Positions 7,778 to 15,508 of a stretch of 64,000 nucleotides of DNA are shown piece after piece. Both the position numbers and the translations under genes were made by a program. This stretch comes from Natrinema gelatinilyticum (GTDB taxonomy: Archaea > Halobacteriota > Halobacteria > Halobacteriales > Natrialbaceae), in assembly GCF_024266705.1 (NCBI RefSeq), contig NZ_CP100757.1:620001-684000 (forward strand), read 5' to 3'. The notes below the pieces were generated by a model, which was not told where the DNA came from, did no database searches, and saw only the letters and a program-made list of their open reading frames with translations. The number at the start of each line of letters is the position of its first letter. Position 1 is the stretch's first letter.

Positions 7778-9568
7778 TCAGGACGAGGCCTGTACGTCAG
7801 AACTGTGCGAGACGACCTGCCAGTCGGTCGGAGATAGCTCATGGGCATCGAAGCTCGCGTGTTCCGGGTAAGCGGTGAGAACGAGATACGACGTTCGATC
7901 CGCGAGGTATTCGACTAACACTTCAAGGTTGTCACTTGCGAGACCGCCGAGTCCGTCGAGAAGCATTACCGGAACAATGTCTCCGACTTCAAATGCTTCA
8001 TGCCCGGCGAGCGCTGCGACGATACCGAGAAGTTCCCGCTCGCCCTCACTGAGAGCGTTCAAATCTGCTTCCCGACCCTCTCGTGCGACTATAAGATCGA
8101 AATTAGCGGTGAGCCGGGCGGTTTCGAACCCGGTCTCGAATCGACTGAGGAGATCCTCCAAAGCCGCCGAAAAGGCCTCTCTGGTGCGGTCTTTTACCAT
8201 TTTCTTCCGGTTTCGAAGGCCAGTTATCTCTTCCGTTATCGACTCGTATTCGTCTGCGAGCACGTTACGCTGTTCGGCATGCCGTTTCGTCGTTTCAAGT
8301 TCGTCGCGAGCGTCGGCGAGCTCCGCCTCGGTGTACTTGATATCGCTCTCCACGTCTGTGATCCGATCTCTCGTTTCGTCGACGGCTGCGCCGAGGGTTT
8401 CGATGCGTGCATCTAGGTCGGCGCGTTTCGTCTCCGCAGCTTCGAGCGATGTCTCGGTCTCGCTCACGCGGGCTTCCAGGTCTGCGATTTCGGATTCGAG
8501 GTCCGACCGACGGCGTCGAGCCTGTTTTGCCTCGTCGCGTTTCGCCTCGAGTTCTTCGACGTCGGTTCTGTACGCTTGAGCTTGCTTCCGAAGTCCCGAG
8601 ATCGACTGATCAAGCGCATCGAGTTGCGACTCGATTGAATCGCGTGTCGTCTCTTGGCCACATATCCAGCACGACATAGCATCCGCCATCATCTCGTGGG
8701 AGATATCGGTCAGAAGTTCGACTCGTCCCTCGTCGACGATTCGCTTGTTCGCCTCGAATACGGACTGGAGGAGTTCCCTGTCACGTTCGATGTCCCGAAG
8801 GTCGTCGTGTATTGCCGCAAGTTCGTCTTCGACATCTTCGATAGCCGGAACTGACAGCGACTCGAGTTCCTTTTGCTGATTCGAGAGTCGTTCGTTGAGA
8901 CGTTCCAGTGTATTTTCGAGTCGCTCGACCTTCGTCGAAACCCTGTTTCGTTCCGCTTGAAGATCGCTCAGCTCTTCTCTCGAAACATTGTCCGCCGTCG
9001 TATCGTCGGCATCCAGCGACGCTCGTTTGCATTGCAGTTCTTCGAGATCGGATTCGAGACCGGTGACTCGTTCTTGAAGCGTTGGAAGGCGATCCGCTGC
9101 CGTTTTCGCTCGCTCGAGTTCGCTTTCTACTTGGTCACGCTCGGCGCGAAGATCCGCGATCCGCTCCTCAATGTTTTCGAAATCAAGCGGTCTCGTCAGT
9201 AGTTCTTCCAGGTCCGTGTTCGTACGTACTGCACCCCGTATTTCGTTATCCTCATCGAGGAATGAAAAAAGGTCCGCACACTCTCGTTCATAGTCGCCCG
9301 TCAAGTAGGGCTTTCCTGACTGCGTTACCGATCCGTTCGTTCGGTGAAGATCGACGGCGAACTCGCTTTCGTCTGTATCGAGTACGACTCGACCTCGGTC
9401 CTGACCCTCAGTGAGAGGTTTATCAGTTCCGAATACTGTCTTGATTCCTGAGAGGAAGCTCGATTTACCCTGCCAATTACTCGCCCGAACAGCGTTCACG
9501 CCGGGATCAATTCGAGCTTCGCCGCTCCGTATTCCAGCGATGTTCTCGAGTGAGAGATGCCATGTCAT
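7778..9568 (-). CDS. Archaea-specific SMC-related (Rad50-like) ATPase
   Basis: A 596-residue protein with SMC/Rad50 architecture. The N-terminal ATPase half carries a Walker A-like ASNWQGKSS (K35). Long coiled coils occupy about 130-270 and 310-460, with a CWIC pair at C300-C303 at the apex, like the Rad50 zinc hook. The C-terminal half has the signature LSEGERELL and a Walker B-like VPVMLLDGLGGL. It is shorter than true SMC or Rad50. Members of this halobacterial family are thought to act in chromosome or cell-shape processes. Its ATG lies two bases past the stop codon of the RdfA-like gene, so the two are surely cotranscribed. The Walker B acidic residue after Asp is replaced by Gly, so hydrolysis may be altered. 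Confidence 0.85.
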   Translation of the reverse strand: MTWHLSLENIAGIRSGEARIDPGVNAVRASNWQGKSSFLSGIKTVFGTDKPLTEGQDRGRVVLDTDESEFAVDLHRTNGSVTQSGKPYLTGDYERECADLFSFLDEDNEIRGAVRTNTDLEELLTRPLDFENIEERIADLRAERDQVESELERAKTAADRLPTLQERVTGLESDLEELQCKRASLDADDTTADNVSREELSDLQAERNRVSTKVERLENTLERLNERLSNQQKELESLSVPAIEDVEDELAAIHDDLRDIERDRELLQSVFEANKRIVDEGRVELLTDISHEMMADAMSCWICGQETTRDSIESQLDALDQSISGLRKQAQAYRTDVEELEAKRDEAKQARRRRSDLESEIADLEARVSETETSLEAAETKRADLDARIETLGAAVDETRDRITDVESDIKYTEAELADARDELETTKRHAEQRNVLADEYESITEEITGLRNRKKMVKDRTREAFSAALEDLLSRFETGFETARLTANFDLIVAREGREADLNALSEGERELLGIVAALAGHEAFEVGDIVPVMLLDGLGGLASDNLEVLVEYLADRTSYLVLTAYPEHASFDAHELSPTDWQVVSHSSDVQASS

Positions 9569-9570
9569 AT

Positions 9571-10323
9571 CTAGAATCCAACCACTGTTAGAGCGTCGAG
9601 AAGATAAAGATCTTCGAAGACGAGCGTTGGCATCGCTTCAACAAGCGAGAACGGAAGTGCGATAGTCGAGAGCTGGTTGCTAATGCGGTCGGTCACGTTC
9701 TCATTCGATTGCGTTTCGAAGTGCGCCTCGCACACGTATCCGCGTTCGACCGCGTCTTCGAAGGGGACGCGGACAGAACACTCGGGGCAACTTAGTTTCA
9801 CCTGTACGTCAACGGTAGCTCGTTCCGCCTCTGGGAGTTTGCCCTTAGAAGTAAGGGAAGAGAGCGCTGACTGAGCCTTTTCAGCCGTCCGGTCTTTCGC
9901 CATATCAACTGAATTACGCTCCCATTCGGTCTTGGCTGACGAAATCCCCTTCTCCGCTTCAAGACAACCTTTCAGGTGATGGCGCATCGTGCTCCAGGAA
10001 ATGAAATTATCCGTAATCTCGTCAATATTCAGATCGTCAGTTGATAGATCCGCTGCCAGTTCGTCGCGCTCGACAGCATCACCACCGACAATGAGTTCAT
10101 ATTCTCGATCTAGATGTGCCGCCATCGTATCACGACCGTTTTTTTCGTACACTCGATTGAGAACTTGCTTATTAAAGTACCTCGTGAGGGGCTTGTATCC
10201 CTCAGACTCGCGGCCGTCTACACCAGTCCACCGTTGCACAAGATACTCATCAAGAGAATTGTACTCAACGCTTGGCACGGTGAGTTCATAACGGTCCATG
10301 AGACGGTCAACCTTGCAGCCCAT
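9571..10323 (-). CDS. rdfA: RdfA-like protein (rod-determining factor family)
   Basis: A 250-residue protein starting at the ATG at 10323. The N-terminus MGCKVDRLMDRYEL, the segment LTRYFNKQVLNRV near residue 45-57, and a C-terminal zinc-binding cluster (C179-P-E-C182 with C198 and H201) match the haloarchaeal RdfA family. RdfA is required for rod-shape formation in Haloferax volcanii. Haloarchaea commonly carry several RdfA paralogs beside an SMC-related gene, as here. The tight spacing to the SMC-related gene suggests a functional pair. Upstream ATGs at 10377 exist, but the family starts at MGCK. This may be a paralog rather than the main shape factor, given its position next to mobile DNA. 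Confidence 0.7.
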   Translation of the reverse strand: MGCKVDRLMDRYELTVPSVEYNSLDEYLVQRWTGVDGRESEGYKPLTRYFNKQVLNRVYEKNGRDTMAAHLDREYELIVGGDAVERDELAADLSTDDLNIDEITDNFISWSTMRHHLKGCLEAEKGISSAKTEWERNSVDMAKDRTAEKAQSALSSLTSKGKLPEAERATVDVQVKLSCPECSVRVPFEDAVERGYVCEAHFETQSNENVTDRISNQLSTIALPFSLVEAMPTLVFEDLYLLDALTVVGF

Positions 10324-10387
10324 TGTTCGTTCGTACGGGAAGAGGCCCCACAAAGTATTAAACGTGTTTACCGACACCCCAGTAGCG

Positions 10388-10399
10388 TCATATATATCC
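10388..10399 (-). promoter_or_regulatory. TATA-like box upstream of rdfA
   Basis: On the minus strand an AT-only run reads as ATATATATGA, about 70 bp upstream of the RdfA start codon. With an archaeal TATA-to-start distance near 25 bp, transcription would begin near 10365 and give a leader of about 40 bases. This is prediction only. Confidence 0.4.
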
Positions 10400-10586
10400 T
10401 AATAACTAAGTTCTAAATGTTGATATTCCATGAAAGCGTATTTTCGGTACTTCCTGAGCGTTGCTTCGTGAGCTATGCTGAGTCACGGATGACCGGAGTG
10501 AATGCTGGTGTGATAGCTTAGTAAAGGAGAAATAGAGTCCACAGATGGAGAGAACTGAACCGAGAAAGCTGAGATACGCCATTCTA

Positions 10587-11634
10587 TAGTAACCGTTAGA
10601 ACTTTCTACTCAGAGTTGATTTCTGAGGGTAGTGGATCATCTTGACGAAATCTCTGTCGAGGAATTGCAAGATGCTCTCGACAATGTGGAGGGAAAGAAG
10701 CCAACGCAACGGCTCTTAGTGGCAATAGCGTCCAAAAACGCGTCACGCAAACTGAACTCGCCGAGTGGTACGACGTTCAGCGACGCACGATCTATAGCTG
10801 GCTCAAGCGACTCGACACCGACGAGTCGCTTGAGCAGGCTGTAACTGATGCTCACCGATCTGGGAGAAAGCGAAAACCCTCAGACAAAGAGCAACAAGAA
10901 TTCGAAGAAGCTGTCTACGACTCACCCAAAGAAGTTGGGGTTGACGCGCCGGCGTGGACGCCGGCGCTCGTCCAGCAGTATCTCGACGAGATCTACGATG
11001 TTGAGTACTCAATCCCGAGTTGCCGGCGGTTGCTCAAAGAGGCGGGATTGAGTTATCAAAAACCACGCCGCACAGCCGCTGAAGCTGAGTCTGACGAACA
11101 AGAAACGTTCCACGAAGAACTCAAAAAAAAGAGGCGGGAGATGGACGCCACAGGAGTCTGTATCGATCAAATCAAGAAATCCGTGCAAGTTGAGCCGCGT
11201 GGTTTCCGCGCGGCACGCGGCTGGCCGTCGAATTGTCCGGGTAACGCGACAGGACGTGTCTCTTGGACGAGATCACCGAGGACGGTGATCGCTTTTTTCT
11301 CGATTCGAAGAGTACGTGACCGCCGAACATGCGAAAAATTTCATTCTCGCATTATGAAAAGAATTCGAAGATAACTTGATCGTCGTGTTGGATGGAGCGC
11401 CGTATTTCCAGGCGTCGGCCGTCACGGACCTGGCGGCCCGTGACGACCTCGCCTTCGTCACGTTACCAGCGTATTCACCGGAACTCAATCCAGTCGAAGA
11501 GTGCTGGAGACAGCTGCAATCAGCTCTTGGCAACCGATTCTTCGACTCACTTTCTGAGCTAACAACAGCGATCGATACCGCTCTTGATCAATTCTCTATT
11601 CCCAAATTGAGCAACTATTTCTAACTCTACTATA
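10587..11634 (+). mobile_element. Decayed IS630-family element
   Basis: The left end, after TATA, reads GTAACCGTTAGAA (from 10589). The right end reads TTCTAACTCTAC followed by TATA (near 11619-11634), its reverse complement with one indel. Both ends abut TA, the IS630/Tc1-mariner target duplication. The ends are about 1.05 kb apart and enclose one broken transposase gene. The termini are well kept while the gene is dead, so the copy could only move if a transposase were supplied in trans. Confidence 0.8.
10632..11624 (+). pseudogene. IS630-family transposase, multiply frameshifted
   Basis: Read across frames, this is an IS630 transposase: an N-terminal helix-turn-helix (TELAEWYDVQRRTIYSW), a winged helix (CRRLLKEAGLSYQKPRR) and a DDE domain with VCIDQ, VVLDGAPYFQ and SPELNPVEECW. 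The frame shifts near 10740, again near 11200 after VQVEPRG, and near 11300. An internal TGA stands at a position where the family normally has a Cys codon, in the stretch encoding ILAL-KEF. The product cannot be made as one chain. The C-terminal piece (11376-11624) still reads cleanly. Confidence 0.85.
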
Positions 11635-11639
11635 GTAGG

Positions 11640-11756
11640 AGCCCCAGGTCGCATCCTACCAGTCATACGATCCGTCGCCGGAGCCGTCGTTCGAGCCGTC
11701 CTCGTTCCCTCCGGTATCCAATCCGTCCGCATTCGATTCGGCGATCTCGGTCGGCT
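11640..11756 (-). other. Short tail ORF downstream of E2, possible gene remnant
   Basis: Between the IS630 end and the E2 stop, one minus-strand frame reads an acidic, Gly- and Ser-rich tail that ends SNDGSGDGSYDW and a stop at about 11660. It overlaps the last codons of E2 and has no start codon of its own. It may be the C-terminus of a gene whose body was lost when the IS inserted, or chance. The evidence is weak. Confidence 0.2.
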
Positions 11757-12479
11757 TTAAGATTCGACCTCCCCGGTCAGGACGTCGGCCAACGTTTCGA
11801 GGAACCGTGCCGCATCGGCTCCATCGACGGCTCGGTGGTCGATGGAGAGGTCGAAGTTCAGATACCGATTGCTCTCGACGTCGCCGTCGACGAACGCAGG
11901 GCGTTCGCGGATGCGATTGACGCCCAGAATCCCCACCTCGGGTGGGTTGATAACGGGGGTGAACGAGTCACTCCCCAGGGGACCGAGATTCGACACGGTG
12001 AACGTACTCCCTTTGAGGTCGCTCATCGAGTATTCGCCCGCCTGGACTCGCTCCGTGAGTGCCCGCCGTTCGGCCGCAACGTCCCCGAAGGACTTCTCGC
12101 GGAGATCTTCGAGAACGGGCGTTACGAGCCCTCGATCGAGATCGATCGCTACCGCCACGTTGTGTTCCTCGTATATCATGTGTGTTTCGTCCTCGTAAGT
12201 GGCGTTGAATTCGGGATGGTCGTCGAGCGTCTTCGAGACGGCCACGAGGACCACATCGAGTATCGAAACGGGCGTCTCCAGGGCGTCTTGGGCACGTTCC
12301 GTCCTCGCGACGAGGGCCTCGGCGTCGATTTCACGGCTGACGGTAACGTGGACGGCCTCACTGTAACTCTCGTGGAGACGACTGGCAATGGATCTGCGCA
12401 TCGGCGTGAGCGTGCGCTCCTCCTGCACTGTTCGAGGTACCGGATCGGTTCGTTCGGCGTCGGTCGTGTCGTCATTCAT
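11757..12479 (-). CDS. 2-oxoacid dehydrogenase E2 acyltransferase, catalytic core only
   Basis: A 240-residue protein consisting of the E2 catalytic domain. It begins with TLTPMRRSIASRLHESYSEA and ends with the active-site motif DHRAVDG (H215, D219). Full-length E2 chains also carry lipoyl and E1/E3-binding domains at the N-terminus; both are absent here. The lipoyl domain is instead a separate gene 106 bp upstream in the same operon. It transfers the acyl group from lipoyl-lysine to CoA and forms the core of the complex. The class of 2-oxoacid (pyruvate, branched-chain or acetoin) cannot be fixed. No E3 dehydrogenase gene lies in the window. Confidence 0.88.
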   Translation of the reverse strand: MNDDTTDAERTDPVPRTVQEERTLTPMRRSIASRLHESYSEAVHVTVSREIDAEALVARTERAQDALETPVSILDVVLVAVSKTLDDHPEFNATYEDETHMIYEEHNVAVAIDLDRGLVTPVLEDLREKSFGDVAAERRALTERVQAGEYSMSDLKGSTFTVSNLGPLGSDSFTPVINPPEVGILGVNRIRERPAFVDGDVESNRYLNFDLSIDHRAVDGADAARFLETLADVLTGEVES

Positions 12480-12585
12480 GAAATATCTGCTGTCGTATCA
12501 ACGGTGCGTTCGTGTGTTCCGTTCGTGGAGCGGGTGGCGTGGGAGCGGGCTGGCGAGAGCGTCTCGTGCTGTGCTGACGCCGACC

Positions 12586-12846
12586 TCACTCCGGCTCTAT
12601 GACCGCGAGCGTATCACCACGCTCGAACTCCGCGTCCTCCTCGAGGACGATCTCGACGAGTTCCCCACCAACTGGCGCAACGACGTCGGTACTCACCTTC
12701 TCAACTTGGATCTCACAGAGTGTGTCGCCTTCGTCGACGTGGGCACCTTCGCGGACGAACCAGTTGGTGACGACGCCAGCTTCAGACTCGTCGACGTCCT
12801 CGGGCCAGTACTCCTCGACCGTGATGGCGACGCGGTCCGAACTCAT
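12586..12846 (-). CDS. Free-standing lipoyl-domain protein of the E1-E2 operon
   Basis: An 86-residue single-domain protein. Its beta-barrel pattern and the segment CEIQVEKVSTDVVAP place the lipoylated lysine at K50, where the lipoyl-domain hairpin normally lies. It starts at the ATG at 12846, overlapping the E1beta stop by four bases (ATGA), which implies translational coupling. It would shuttle the acyl group between E1 and E2 as a soluble carrier instead of a tethered arm. A longer in-frame reading upstream runs through E1beta and is not real. Biotinyl attachment is less likely, because the motif lacks the AMKM signature. Confidence 0.88.
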   Translation of the reverse strand: MSSDRVAITVEEYWPEDVDESEAGVVTNWFVREGAHVDEGDTLCEIQVEKVSTDVVAPVGGELVEIVLEEDAEFERGDTLAVIEPE

Positions 12847-13862
12847 TCCTGTACGTTCTGAACCGCCGTCGTGATATCGTCGACACCGGGAAGCACTTCG
12901 TTCTCCAGGGGCCGGCTGTACGGGATCGGCACGTCGGGCAGCGCAACTCGTTTCACCGCGTCGAGATCGGCCAGCGCATCCTCGGCCGCTCTCGCAACGA
13001 TCTCGCCCGTCACGCCGTACGAGCGGTAGTCCTCGTCGACGACGACCAATCGCCCGGTCTTCCGGACGGATTCGAGGATCGTCTCGGTGTCCAGCGGGGT
13101 GAGCGTCCGAAGGTCGATCACCTCCGCGTCGACGTCGTCCTCGGCCAGCTGTGCTGCTGCCTCCAGCGCCCGGTGGACGTGGAGACCCAGGGTCACGATG
13201 GTCGCGTCCGCCCCCTCGCGTTTGACGTCCGCCGACCCGAAGGGAATCGAGTACTCGTCCTCGGGGACGCCGGTCTTCGGCCCGTCGGGAGCGGGCATCC
13301 ACCCCAGCCCCATCAGCCGCTTGTGGAACATGTAGACTACCGGGTCGTCGTCGCGAATGGCGGTGTGCATCAATCCCTTGGCGTCGTATGCTGTACTCGG
13401 GACGACCACCTTCATGCCCGGCAGATGGGCGAAGGTCCCGTACAGCGTCTGTGAGTGCTGGGCGGCGTCGTTGTAGGTGCCGCCGACCGCGGTCGTCAGC
13501 ACCATCGGGACACTGACGGACCTACCGCTCATGTAGGTGTTTTTTGCCATGTTGTTGTAGATCTGGTCCATGGCGACGCCGAAAAAGTCGGCAAACATCA
13601 GCTCGACAATCGGGCGCATGCCGGCCTGGGCGGCACCGACGCCAGCGCCGATAAACGACGTCTCGCTGATCGGTACGTCCATGACCCGGTCGGAGCCGAA
13701 CTCCTCGCGGAGACCGGTCGTGCTGTCGAAGATGCCCTCGTAGTCCGCGACATCTTCACCCATGTAGAAGACCTCCTCGTCCTCGCGCATCTCGTGGGCG
13801 ATCGCTTCGACCATCGCCCGGCTCATCGTCAGTTCGCGGTCCGTCGTCTGGGACTGTGCCAT
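12843..13862 (-). CDS. 2-oxoacid dehydrogenase E1 component, beta subunit
   Basis: A 339-residue transketolase-like protein of normal length for E1beta. It contains YMGEDVADYEGIFDSTTGL, VPISETSFIGAGVGAAQAG and the C-terminal EDYRSYGVTGEIVA. It pairs with E1alpha to form the thiamine-diphosphate enzyme that decarboxylates the 2-oxoacid and reductively acylates the lipoyl domain. The start ATG overlaps the E1alpha stop by one base (TGATG), and its stop overlaps the lipoyl gene start. The three upstream genes are therefore one coupled operon. E1 sequences of this type are found in pyruvate, branched-chain and acetoin complexes. Confidence 0.92.
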   Translation of the reverse strand: MAQSQTTDRELTMSRAMVEAIAHEMREDEEVFYMGEDVADYEGIFDSTTGLREEFGSDRVMDVPISETSFIGAGVGAAQAGMRPIVELMFADFFGVAMDQIYNNMAKNTYMSGRSVSVPMVLTTAVGGTYNDAAQHSQTLYGTFAHLPGMKVVVPSTAYDAKGLMHTAIRDDDPVVYMFHKRLMGLGWMPAPDGPKTGVPEDEYSIPFGSADVKREGADATIVTLGLHVHRALEAAAQLAEDDVDAEVIDLRTLTPLDTETILESVRKTGRLVVVDEDYRSYGVTGEIVARAAEDALADLDAVKRVALPDVPIPYSRPLENEVLPGVDDITTAVQNVQE

Positions 13863-14908
13863 CAGTCGTCACCCCCGTCGGCTCTGACATCCCCAGCTCG
13901 TTCCCGGTCAGTCGCGCCGTCCGGAGGGTTAGTGAACACGTCGTCGTAGGCCTCCTCGGGATCAGGTTCCGGTTGATCTTTCGCCCACTCGATGGCCGCC
14001 TCGACGTGCTCTTCGGCGTCCGATCGGAGCGCGTCGAGGTCCTCGTCACTGACGTCGTGGGCACGAAGGTCGGCCGCAAGACGCTCGATAGAGTCGCGGG
14101 CCTGATGGCGTTCGATATCCACCTCGGGTCGATACCCCTGCGCGTCACCCATGAAGTGCCCCATCCGCCTGTGCACCTGGACCTCGACCAGGGTCGGACC
14201 GTTCCCGTCACGAGCGCGACCGATGGCCTCCTCGGCCGCCTCGTAGACGTCGAGGGCGTCGTCGTGGTCGACGCGGATGCCGTGCATGTCGTAACCCGCC
14301 GCCCGCTTGGACCCGTCCTGGACGTCCGTGATCCGGTCTTTCGGCATACTGATCGCCCAGTCGTTGTCCTCGATCACGAACACGACCGGCAGATTCTGTA
14401 CGCTGGCGAAGTTGAGCGACTCGAGGAACGCGCCCTGGTCGATTGCGCCTTCCCCCAGGAATGCGACCGCCACGCTGTCGGTGTTACGTTTCTTCGCCGC
14501 GAGAGCAGCTCCGACTGCAGGAGGACATCCCTGGGCGATGATGCCGCTACAGGCGAAGTTCACGTCGGGATCGAAGAGGTGCATGTGACCACCCTTCCCC
14601 TTCCCGAGACCGGTACGACGCCCGAAAATCTCCGCGGTCATGCGCTTCAGGTCGACGCCCTTCGCGATGGCGATGTGATGAGGTCGGTGTGGCGCAGTGA
14701 CGGTATCGTCGTCCCGGAGGTGGATGCAGACGCCGGCCCCCGACGCCTCGTGGCCGGCAGCCAGGTGGAGTTCACCCGGAATCGGACCGGCCGAAATGTC
14801 GAAGGCCGGTTGTTTGCCCTCGAGATACTCTTCCTGGAGGCGTTCCTCATAGTACCGCGCGGTAACCATGTTTTCGTACATGGTCTGTTGTTCGTGAACA
14901 CTTGGCAT
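13862..14908 (-). CDS. 2-oxoacid dehydrogenase E1 component, alpha subunit
   Basis: A 348-residue protein starting at the ATG at 14908. The thiamine-diphosphate binding motif begins GEGAIDQGAFLESLNFA and ends IEDNDWAIS. The HMHLFDPD and ACSGIIAQGCP segments resemble acetoin/pyruvate E1alpha chains. It ends in a proline- and acid-rich tail. It is the first gene of the E1alpha-E1beta-lipoyl-E2 operon. A longer frame reaches 15325, but that extension is a decayed transposase fragment and not part of this protein. The substrate is open; the E1alpha sequence style favours pyruvate or acetoin over branched-chain acids, with low certainty. Confidence 0.9.
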   Translation of the reverse strand: MPSVHEQQTMYENMVTARYYEERLQEEYLEGKQPAFDISAGPIPGELHLAAGHEASGAGVCIHLRDDDTVTAPHRPHHIAIAKGVDLKRMTAEIFGRRTGLGKGKGGHMHLFDPDVNFACSGIIAQGCPPAVGAALAAKKRNTDSVAVAFLGEGAIDQGAFLESLNFASVQNLPVVFVIEDNDWAISMPKDRITDVQDGSKRAAGYDMHGIRVDHDDALDVYEAAEEAIGRARDGNGPTLVEVQVHRRMGHFMGDAQGYRPEVDIERHQARDSIERLAADLRAHDVSDEDLDALRSDAEEHVEAAIEWAKDQPEPDPEEAYDDVFTNPPDGATDRERAGDVRADGGDD

Positions 14909-14970
14909 ATCTATAGGACCAACAACCACGGCAAGCAGTAAAAATGTCCTGTTGTGGGTCCGATTTGCGG

Positions 14971-14980
14971 CGTTATAATC
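14971..14980 (-). promoter_or_regulatory. TATA-like box of the E1alpha operon
   Basis: The minus strand reads GATTATAACG about 65 bp upstream of the E1alpha ATG. The predicted transcription start near 14948 would leave a leader of about 40 bases. It lies next to the transposase remnant, so the insertion stops just short of the promoter. Confidence 0.35.
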
Positions 14981-14999
14981 TCTGAGTGGTTTTCGTGAA

Positions 15000-15358
15000 C
15001 GTAACGGGTGAATCGGACGCAGTCTTGCGATCAACACGAATTGAATTCGTGTTCTCATGCAGTTGTCACAGCCGCGAGTTCCGCGATATCGTGCGTGATA
15101 GCTGTTCGTGTGGTGATTCCGGCGTGCTGGGAACGGCGGGTGCCGTTTCCGCGCACGTTTCTCCACAGGACGCCTCGACGAGCGCTTTATCGTCGGTCCT
15201 GACGATTTGCTCGAGGATGGTGGCATCGAGCTGAATCTCGGTGAGCGATTCAGCGAGGGTGGCGCACGATACGTTTTGTCTTGGTCGAGACTACCCGTCA
15301 ACGGCGCGTCGGTTGTGGCGTGCATGGGTCACTTGGGGGTAGGCACCAGAGGTGACCC
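15000..15358 (-). pseudogene. N-terminal fragment of an ISH6-like transposase with its terminal repeat
   Basis: From the ATG at 15325 the minus strand reads MHATTDAPLTGSLDQDKTYR, which resembles the start of ISH6-type transposases. The frame is then broken by indels. In another frame it continues with a segment resembling IQLDATILEQIVRTDDKALVEA. Upstream, 15335-15358 forms a terminal-like sequence ending in GGTGACCC that would be the outer end of the element. The rest of the transposase and the other end are absent. This is a truncated, dead insertion sequence upstream of the dehydrogenase operon. The identification is by recall of the ISH6 N-terminus. Confidence 0.5.
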
Positions 15359-15508
15359 TGTCTCCACAGAGGTCAGTTCCTACTCTAGACGAGTGACGAG
15401 TTTGAGACACGACCGAGAAATCAGTGGCTGAACTGCACGTGATCGCGGCCCGTGGCGGGTGTCGAGATCGAACCAGACCGTGCGAGTATCACGGCGACGG
15501 CATCGTTG

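Noticed and set aside
7280..7837. A 185-codon plus-strand frame over the zinc-ribbon gene and SMC-gene tail
   Set aside because: It lacks motifs, while the minus-strand frame has paired CxxC motifs.
10398..10412. A 10-base match to the 22-bp repeat near the rdfA promoter
   Set aside because: A match this short in AT-rich sequence is likely by chance; it does not extend.
11835..12602. A 255-codon frame opposite the E2 gene
   Set aside because: It is an antisense shadow; the minus strand encodes a clear E2 core.
13856..14941. A 361-codon open frame on the plus strand antisense to E1alpha
   Set aside because: It exactly shadows the E1alpha gene, has no family features, and long antisense frames are expected in GC-rich coding DNA.
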